NCBI GenBank assembly: GCA_035610835.1
Contig: CM069449.1
Location: 39,353,098 to 39,417,097 of the forward strand
Direction of reading: 5' to 3'
Source of the DNA: Ophiura sarsii
Taxonomy: Eukaryota > Echinodermata > Ophiuroidea > Amphilepidida > Ophiuridae
Length of the DNA stretch: 64,000 nt
Made by a program: the position numbers and the translations under genes. Under the pieces are notes generated by a model. The model was given only the letters and a program-made list of their open reading frames with translations. It made no database searches and had not been told where the DNA came from. Position 1 is the first letter of the stretch. Every line of letters starts with the position of its first letter. Positions 57,632 through 64,000 of this stretch are shown one piece after another.

Positions 57632-57830
57632 GAGACTGTACTATTTTTAGACGGTGATTTTTTGTTTTGTTTTTTGTTTGTAATATTATGGAAAATACAC
57701 CCTTTCCCTGGTTTTCGGTATGATTTAAAATTACTAACCATTTGGGAAATGCTTATTCTAAAATAGTGTCTCTTTCTCTTAGACTGCCTCCATTCCATTT
57801 AATGGAATTGTTATTTTAATAATGCACGTT
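57632..57830 (-). repeat. Dispersed repeat, copy 3
   Basis: GACTGTACTATTTTTAGAC, CCCTTTCCCTGGTTTTCGG and CATTCCATTTAATGGAAT follow the order of copy 2 at 42515-42815, without the C tract. Confidence 0.65.
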
Positions 57831-58029
57831 CTAGTGGTAATCGATTATGCTGACCTTACACGCCTTAGACTTCGGGCAGTGCGTTCGAAGGAGCGTAAAT
57901 CTAGAAACACATTTGTTGATTAATCGTACACACTAATATGTATAATAACCTCTTGGTCTTATATCAACCAATTTACGTGAATATACAATATATGGATCAA
58001 ATTAGTTATATAACAAAAATATCACAAAA

Positions 58030-58190
58030 TCGGAATCACCATGAGATATGCATTGAAATTAAAACCAAACATGCCTAGTATTGGTTCAGTTATCCTTGAG
58101 ATAGGCCTTACAAGTTGAGAAAGGTTTCTGAAAAATATGTTTTGTATATATAATGGTAAAACCTATGGCCGCGTGGAAAGTGTGCCAAAT
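58030..58190. repeat. Dispersed repeat, copy 2 (partner of 20680)
   Basis: Reverse-complement relative of 20680-20850, sharing AACATGCCTAGTATTGGTTC and ATGGTAAAACCTATGGCCGC. The following stretch to 59086 shows no feature. Confidence 0.6.
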
Positions 58191-59086
58191 ACTGAACATT
58201 TATTTACTGAGGGTAATGACTATGTAGGTTGAAAATTCCAGTTCGAATCATGTTACAAATGCTTGAGTTACGCCTGAGAAATCCCGACGAACTCTATTAC
58301 TTAATCGATTTCTGGCGATTCTTCCTTTGAAAATATTACAATAAAAAGTAGATTCACAAACTTTGATCGGTTTACCATTTCAGTATAAGTTAAATCTTCC
58401 AATTGAGGGGAGGCAGTGGTTTGAAATCTTAACACTAACCTTCCTGGACCGTACAAAACCCTACAGTGCTACAATCTTGAATCACATCGTTAGGTAGTTC
58501 GTATCCAGATTTGTGGAAAAGTTTTCTCGTGTCGTTGTCCAAATTTCTTCTTCTTTATAATTTATCGATACAAGAAGAATTATTTAAAGAAGATATTGTG
58601 ATCAATATGTGTCACTTGAGATCTAAATCTAAATTAATACTCAATAAAATTGCTTAAAGCAACATCTAATTGAGAAAAACAAAATGGCGAATGATGAGAC
58701 AGACCAAATGAACTTAATCTACGTTACATGCTTATTTACACCGGTTTTGAAACATTCAACGGTTTTTGACTCTAAGACGGATGAAGGGAGGTTGTTCCAC
58801 TCTGATGGTATTTGCAAAAAAGCTGTATTTATACACATTTTTGGATGCTTTGACTAGTCGGAATTTCTTGGGTGATATTGTCTAGTAGTCGTTGTTGTTT
58901 GATGTTGGATATGTTCTGGAATTGGGATTGCTATATCATTTGCATAAATTTTATACATGATTGATAGACGGATGTTCCTTCGTCGTTCTTGCAAATTCGA
59001 CCAATTCAAATAACTTAGTATGTTAGTTACGGTACCATCTGGAACGTTTGAATAGCGCGCTATTTGCTTGCCTAGTTTACATTTAT

Positions 59087-59870
59087 ATACAGGATATCCC
59101 TATAATAAGTGCGCTCGTGTTCGCGTCATTACCCTCATTGATTACTCGGTATTTTGCTGTAATCTTTTTATAATCGGAAAGATAATTTAGTTGGCTTTCA
59201 ATGCCGTTGTTTTGATTGTGTTTACTGTTCTATCTACAGATTTGATCAACAAAGAGCACTCATTTGTTTTTTGTGGAATGTGTCATTCTCATCATTAAAC
59301 AATTTCGTATTTGTTATTGAGCTGCAAGATAATTAAATAACCTATCATATGTTGCTTCTTTTGTCGAATTTGCTTGAGTCTATCCAAAGATATGCTTGTT
59401 TGACCACAAGAAAACAAGATCAAAGTTGTGCCAGTTTTTTGAAAGAAATCATCCAAGTGTAAAATTGCTGTTATGTTTAACGCTTTGAAGCATTTCTTCA
59501 TGAAAATAGCACACATTTTACATTTGTTGGTCAAATTTCATCAATCATAGGATATTTTTTGATAGGATAAAGCTAAGGCGAAGCTAATATCACCATCAAC
59601 TAGTAAATACTCATTATTAAATGAGCAAAATGTCTCTTTTCCACGTGTATCTTTTTTCCTTAAAAAGTGGCACAACCCGTTATGTTAGTATACCCGTGAT
59701 TGATCAAGCATATCGTTGGATTGGGGAGAGCAATTACATTCAAACTAACGGAATTTGAAAGCCAACTAAATTATCTACTTGCTGATATAAATGTTAACAC
59801 CGAATTGATGAAAGTAATGACGTTTGAATACGTGCACCATTTTTATGGGATACCTTATATGGACGCATGA
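59087..59870. mobile_element. Long imperfect TIR element
   Basis: ACAGGATATCCC ... GTCATTACCCTC ... GATAATTTAGTTGGCTTTCAA on the left is mirrored on the right (TTGAAAGCCAACTAAATTATC ... GTAATGACG ... GGGATACCTTATA). Ends resemble mariner-type TACAGGRTATCCC. No transposase; short frames inside are incidental. 59.9-60.8 kb downstream shows nothing. Confidence 0.6.
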
Positions 59871-60822
59871 TACTTGGGGTGCGCTGCTTCAACGCTTTGA
59901 AGTTACTATATCACAGCGAAACCAATAGCACTGAACGATGCCGATATCTTCGTGAATGATCCATTGTGGTTCCTCTAAACATGCTAACGTTAACGGGCAT
60001 AGGTACAAATCAATAACCGATCGGCTAATTTACAAAATATGCTATGGTGTTAACATTTATTATGAAAACGGAAACTTCCTTCCACCATTTCTTCAATACA
60101 TTTTGGTTTTGAAGATTAAATTTCTGAAACACATTTCATGGAAAAAGTAGCATCCATGGCTTGGTAAAGTACTCGTCGTTTACAGTGTTATCATGACTAT
60201 TGTTACTGTGAAACTTGCAGCTTGCAGTCATCCAGGCTAGTGTTAAAACTCAGTACACCCAATATATGTCAGTCATCTATATATATTATGGCTGTAAATT
60301 CTGGTTCGGAGTTACTTATCAAGATATGGAGTGCCTAAGCGGATATGGATTTTTAAAATGGTTTACGCTATATGATTGCAAAAGATCAAACATATTAAAT
60401 GTCACGTCTTAAATACAACCAAATACAACCGATTTATCTACCATGTCCTGGTCCGCCAGTTCACAATGCTTGATCTGCCACGGTCTCCGTCTCCAGTTAT
60501 GAAAGCCTGCTCAGCGGTAAGCTCACTGTTACCAGCACATGATGATATTAATGGTCGTCCAAACTAAGTTTATTGAAGGTAAGATTGAAGAACGAACGAC
60601 AGAACAGATGCCACTCTTACAAGGATAGAGACCATTTTGTAGGCTAATCGCCTGATACTCTGTAAGGCTAATCGAAAGATGATGCGGTTTAGATACTTTA
60701 TTTCCCCATGGTAATGAGGTATGTAAACAATCCCCAGAATAGTTTGGCAGACAGTTCATATTATGATGAAAAATCTTTCTTTTTACAGTTAGTCAGTAAC
60801 GTTTCGACTTTTACCAAGGAGT

Positions 60823-61827
60823 TTACTGCTCATGACTGCGTTGTCCAATCGCTTCAAGTATCAAAGGGCGAACGGTCTTTCTCGCAAGAAAGTAAATAGA
60901 CGGATTCAGAGCTGGCTGGAGAAACAAAAGTCCTTGGAAAAAGAGGACAACGATTTCTGATGTGACGGTGTACTCGGACAACAGTTGTATCCCTTTCGAA
61001 TCAAAATGAAATGCGCCGACGAAATTGATGATGCGGATGGCGTGACAGACGACTTGGACAATCATTCGAGCTCTGAGATTACTGACCGTTTCCGCGTCGT
61101 GGTCGGTGGACATCTTTTGAATCACCATCCAGTAGCAATAGATGATGATTGCGGTTGGGATGTAGAACACGGGTACATCGTGGAACAGAATAAAGCGGAA
61201 TGATAGAAAGAATTTCCACGGTGCCGGTTTGATTATGTTCGGGTAGTCGTCGTACGCAGCTGTCTGGGGCCAAACTACGCATGTAGTTGTATCGTCGGAG
61301 AATGCCGTGAAGTGAACGGCGCAAAAGAGACAAGTCACAGCTAATACGCCGATGAACACCATGGATTTGATCTTGAAGGCGCTTGGAAACGGCGAATCTT
61401 TGTAGGTCTCTATCGCTATCAAACTCGTGCATCCGGCCGCCACCATTTGTACGATGAGCATGAACCCGGTCAGCACCCAGAAATGGGGGTAGTATGAATC
61501 GTAACTAACCGGGGAGTTGAGAAGTGGACCCATCACAAAGATTAGCGTTGCCAGCAGAAACAGTACATCGGCTATTGACAGGCACATCAGATGACCACCG
61601 GGAAAATAGTGTTGGTAGTTATCCCATTTTGAAAAATTGCGAAGCAAAACAAAAATCTCAGTGAGATTGGCAACTATTCCGACGATAGAGGCTATGATTA
61701 TGATAGAAGTAACCAATAACTCCAACGTCGTGTATGGTGCGGCGTCAAGCATTTGGTACGATTCGGCGGATAAATTGGAATCAGTGAAATTGAATTTAGT
61801 ACGGCATGATTCACCGCGAGCTGCCAT
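60823..61827 (-). CDS. GPCR B, intronless seven-transmembrane receptor
   Basis: 334 codons; the ATG is in a strong context (CCAAGATGG). N-terminus MAARGESCRTKFNFT with a glycosylation-type NFT. TM1 SIVGIVANLTEIFVLL, TM2 CLSIADVLFLLATLIFV, TM3 MVAAGCTSLIAIET followed by YK in place of DRY. Extracellular loop 2 is DDTTTCVVWPQ. TM5 DVPVFYIPTAIIIYCYW, TM6 VCHAIRIINFVGAF, and TM7 LQPALNPSIYFLARK keeps the NPxxY motif that GPCR A has lost. A divergent class A-like plasma-membrane receptor of unknown ligand; echinoderm genomes are known for large lineage-specific class A expansions. Intact and single-exon, and a clear paralogue of GPCR A across its whole length. Antisense frames over it are shadows. 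Confidence 0.9.
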   Translation of the reverse strand: MAARGESCRTKFNFTDSNLSAESYQMLDAAPYTTLELLVTSIIIIASIVGIVANLTEIFVLLRNFSKWDNYQHYFPGGHLMCLSIADVLFLLATLIFVMGPLLNSPVSYDSYYPHFWVLTGFMLIVQMVAAGCTSLIAIETYKDSPFPSAFKIKSMVFIGVLAVTCLFCAVHFTAFSDDTTTCVVWPQTAAYDDYPNIIKPAPWKFFLSFRFILFHDVPVFYIPTAIIIYCYWMVIQKMSTDHDAETVSNLRARMIVQVVCHAIRIINFVGAFHFDSKGIQLLSEYTVTSEIVVLFFQGLLFLQPALNPSIYFLARKTVRPLILEAIGQRSHEQ

Positions 61828-61829
61828 CT

Positions 61830-62329
61830 TGGTTTGTTTCCTATTCGGTTATACAAAATAGTAGGCCTACTGTTGATAGTGTTAAGTTGTCTATGTAAGC
61901 TAACACCAACTTAAAGTGCCCAACGTTTTCGTTCGAGTGATCAACCGTACTAAGGGCCAGTTTCAGTATTGACATACCTAGACCAAACGCACGCATACGA
62001 CGCGAAGTAGGCGGGGCTTTAAACTATATATGAGTCTATATTAACGATGACAACCATTTTCTCGACAACAATAGTCTCTTCTGCACTCAACCTTCATTAT
62101 ATTCAAGACCATGGTGGCATTTTGCCAAATATGTAGAGGCGGCGTTAATACTGAGTATTCCGTTAATCTGATATTATCTAGGCCTATGCGGATACGGTTT
62201 TATGATTTTACGTGATTTTAGTCAAAGAAGGCAAAAGCGTTATATCGTCAAACAAGTTTAACAAGAAATGTCTTTAAAAAAGACAACGCCTCAGTTTAAA
62301 TACAGAAACAAGATTTTTTAAAATTATTA
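61830..62329. other. Upstream region of GPCR B
   Basis: No TATA box or upstream exon recognised. AT-rich. Confidence 0.4.
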
Positions 62330-62470
62330 TGGCCCAACACAATTTTTGAAAAAAATTAACAAATATTTTCTGAGAAACAAGATTTGTATTTCTGGTTGAG
62401 TAGAGAATCACTAATGCTTATTGTACGAAAGTTTAAACAATTGAAAAAAAATAACAAATATCGTCCGTGA
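62330..62470. repeat. ~95-bp satellite flank, left
   Basis: AACAAATATYKTC...GAAACRAGATTT occurs at 62358 and 62452. The GTTGAGTAGAGAATCACTAA segment returns at 63915 on the other side of the Tc1-like inverted pair. Confidence 0.7.
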
Positions 62471-62537
62471 AACGAGATTTTTTTTATTATGCCCCCCCCC
62501 CCCCCCCAAAAAAAAAAAATATATATATATATATATA

Positions 62538-63420
62538 CAGTTAAGCCCACAATTATTCATACCCCTTGAAAAATATGAGTTTTGTGCGTTTTTCACATAT
62601 CTATGCCAGCTGGAGTGGTGGAACTTTTGCTTTACACTAAAGACAATTAGTTTGCAAGTTCAAATCAATATATTTGGGCTCAACATTTTTTGCATAACAA
62701 TAGAATTGAACAAGAATGGTGTTTTTATGCCTGTCCAAAATTATTCATACCCTATACCAAGTCTCGGGATTGAGGCCACTTTTTGTGATAATACACATGT
62801 TTTTGACATTCCAAACATTATTTATATTGTGTGATAGGCTTTTATATTGTCATGCAATTATTCCATGATGTGTGCATACAATGTGGATGTATTACAAATG
62901 TGTCCTATTGAATGTACAGTGAGGGATATTATAGGACAACACTCTAGATCTTTGACAGCATGGCGAAGGAGATCAAATAACTCAGTGAGGACCTTTTTGT
63001 GCATTGTGAATGCTCACAAAGAGGGGAAAGGCTACAAAGCTATTTCGAAGCAATTTCAAGTGCCAAATTCCACCATATAAAGGATAATTAGGAAGAACAA
63101 GACAGTTAAAATCAGTTAAAATCAGTTTAAAACCCTGAAGAACACGGTCGGAAGCCAACAGTGTCCCCTTGTTTGACAAGAAAAGTATGGTGAAAGGCCA
63201 ACAACAATCCACATATCACCGTCAATGCTCTCCTGAACAACCTTGTTGAGTCTTGGACCAAGATATTAAGGCAGACACTCCAGCAGACATAGTACACAAG
63301 AGTTCTCCATGGACTCCGACCAAGAAAGACTCTACTCCTGAAAAGAGACAATGAGAAACTCATCTAGCATTTGCAAGAGCACTTCTGGACAAAGATCCAA
63401 GTGTTTGGTCTTCAGTGTTG
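62538..63420 (+). pseudogene. Tc1-like transposase relic, forward copy
   Basis: Preceded by TA; begins CAGTTAAGCCCACAATTATT. AATTATTCATACCC recurs at 62739, like the paired direct repeats in Tc1 termini. Coding relics: CTVRDIIGQHSRSLTAW, IVNAHKEGKGYKAISKQFQV (helix-turn-helix), then through frameshifts ANNNPHITVNALLNNL, GLRPRKTLLLKRDNEKL and FWTKIQVFGLQCWG. Several stops and frameshifts, and the catalytic C-terminal half is missing. Dead. Confidence 0.85.
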
Positions 63421-63905
63421 GGGTTGTTTAAGATGCAAGACAAGTTTCTCTGTGTCTCTTTTAAGGAGTAGAGTCTTTCTTGGTCGGCCTCCATGGAGAC
63501 CTCTCATGTGCCATATATGCTGGAGTGTCTGCCATGATATCTCGGTCCAATAATTGCCAAGGTTGTTTAGGAGAGCATTGATGGTGATCAGTGGATTGTT
63601 GTTAGCCTTTCGCAATACTTTTTTTGCCAAACAAGGAGACTCCGCTGCCTTCCGACTGCGTCCTTCAATGTTTTTTTAGTGAGTTGAAAGTCTTGATCTT
63701 CCTAATTATGCTTTGTATGGTGGATTCTTGCACTTGGAATTGTTTCAAAATAGCTCTGTAGCCTTCCCCTCTTTGTGAGCATTCACAATATGCACAAACA
63801 AGTTATTTGACCTTCTTCGCCATGCTGTCAAAGAGCTAGAGTGTTGTCCTATGATATCCCTCACTGTACATTCAATAGGACACATTTGTAATGCATCCAC
63901 AAGAT
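63421..63905 (-). pseudogene. Tc1-like transposase relic, inverted copy
   Basis: The same transposase region in reverse: QMCPIECTVRDIIGQHSSSL, IVNAHKEGK, ANNNPLITINALLNNLGNYW, GGRPRKTLLLKRDTEKLVL. It lacks the terminal repeat and joins head-to-head with the forward copy near 63420. Divergence from the forward copy shows the pair is not brand new. Confidence 0.8.
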
Positions 63906-64000
63906 TTATTTTTCTGATTGAGTAGAGAATCACTGATGCTTATTACTATAAGTATAGTACGAAAGTTTTAACAATTTGAAAAAATTAACAAATATCGTCC
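63906..64000. repeat. ~95-bp satellite flank, right
   Basis: CTGATTGAGTAGAGAATCAC and ACGAAAGTTTTAACAATTTG match 62393-62450 in direct orientation. The window ends inside it. Confidence 0.75.

Noticed and set aside
61079..61432. 117-codon - strand frame
   Set aside because: Out-of-frame shadow of GPCR B.

Overview
The window is animal nuclear DNA, not prokaryotic: spliced genes with GT/AG introns, AT-rich non-coding DNA, a Toll-like receptor with a C-terminal TIR domain, two related seven-transmembrane receptors, a C2H2 zinc-finger gene, and a very dense load of DNA-transposon relics, LINE fragments and satellites. The gene set and the recurring 'taggcct' words suggest a marine invertebrate deuterostome such as an echinoderm or hemichordate. 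That is an inference, and no single marker proves the taxon. A 100-base N block at 8762-8861 marks an assembly gap of unknown true size.

Layout. 1-3.7 kb: nested ~1 kb tandem array rich in TGACCTTTGACC, ending in hairpin repeats. 4.0-5.7 kb: hAT-like element and a ~224-bp tandem repeat. 6.2-7.0 kb: mariner-type MITE between direct repeats. 8.0-8.5 kb: LINE fragment. 8.9-11.5 kb: ~137-bp tandem array. 13.5-15.7 kb: disrupted Toll-like receptor gene (+). 15.8-16.4 kb: long-TIR element. 18.0-19.3 kb: decayed R2/NeSL-type reverse transcriptase (-). 23.0-25.5 kb: duplicated tRNA-Asp-like block, a ~1 kb foldback array of TATCGATA/ATAAACA words, and a PIF/Harbinger-like element. 27.4-33.6 kb: GPCR A (-), two exons around a 5.2-kb repeat-filled intron. 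33.8-45.5 kb: no convincing gene, with many TIR elements. 46.5-50.3 kb: four-exon zinc-finger gene (+), all introns phase 0, with one transposon nested inside another in intron 2. 50.5-54.9 kb: foldbacks, MITEs, tandem duplications, then a GAGAAG tract fused to an interstitial telomere-type repeat. 56.5-59.9 kb: further MITEs. 60.8-61.8 kb: GPCR B (-), intronless and paralogous to GPCR A. 62.3-64.0 kb: Tc1-like transposase remnants arranged as an inverted pair inside a satellite.

Working relationships. The receptors and the zinc-finger gene show no operon-like or shared-pathway arrangement. GPCR A and B are clearly duplicates (332 and 334 aa, alignable throughout) differing by one intron. The strongest structural theme is repeated de novo arrays of short palindromic words (TATCGATA, GGTTAA, GTTTA, GGTCA direct repeats) that the usual transposon classes do not fully explain.
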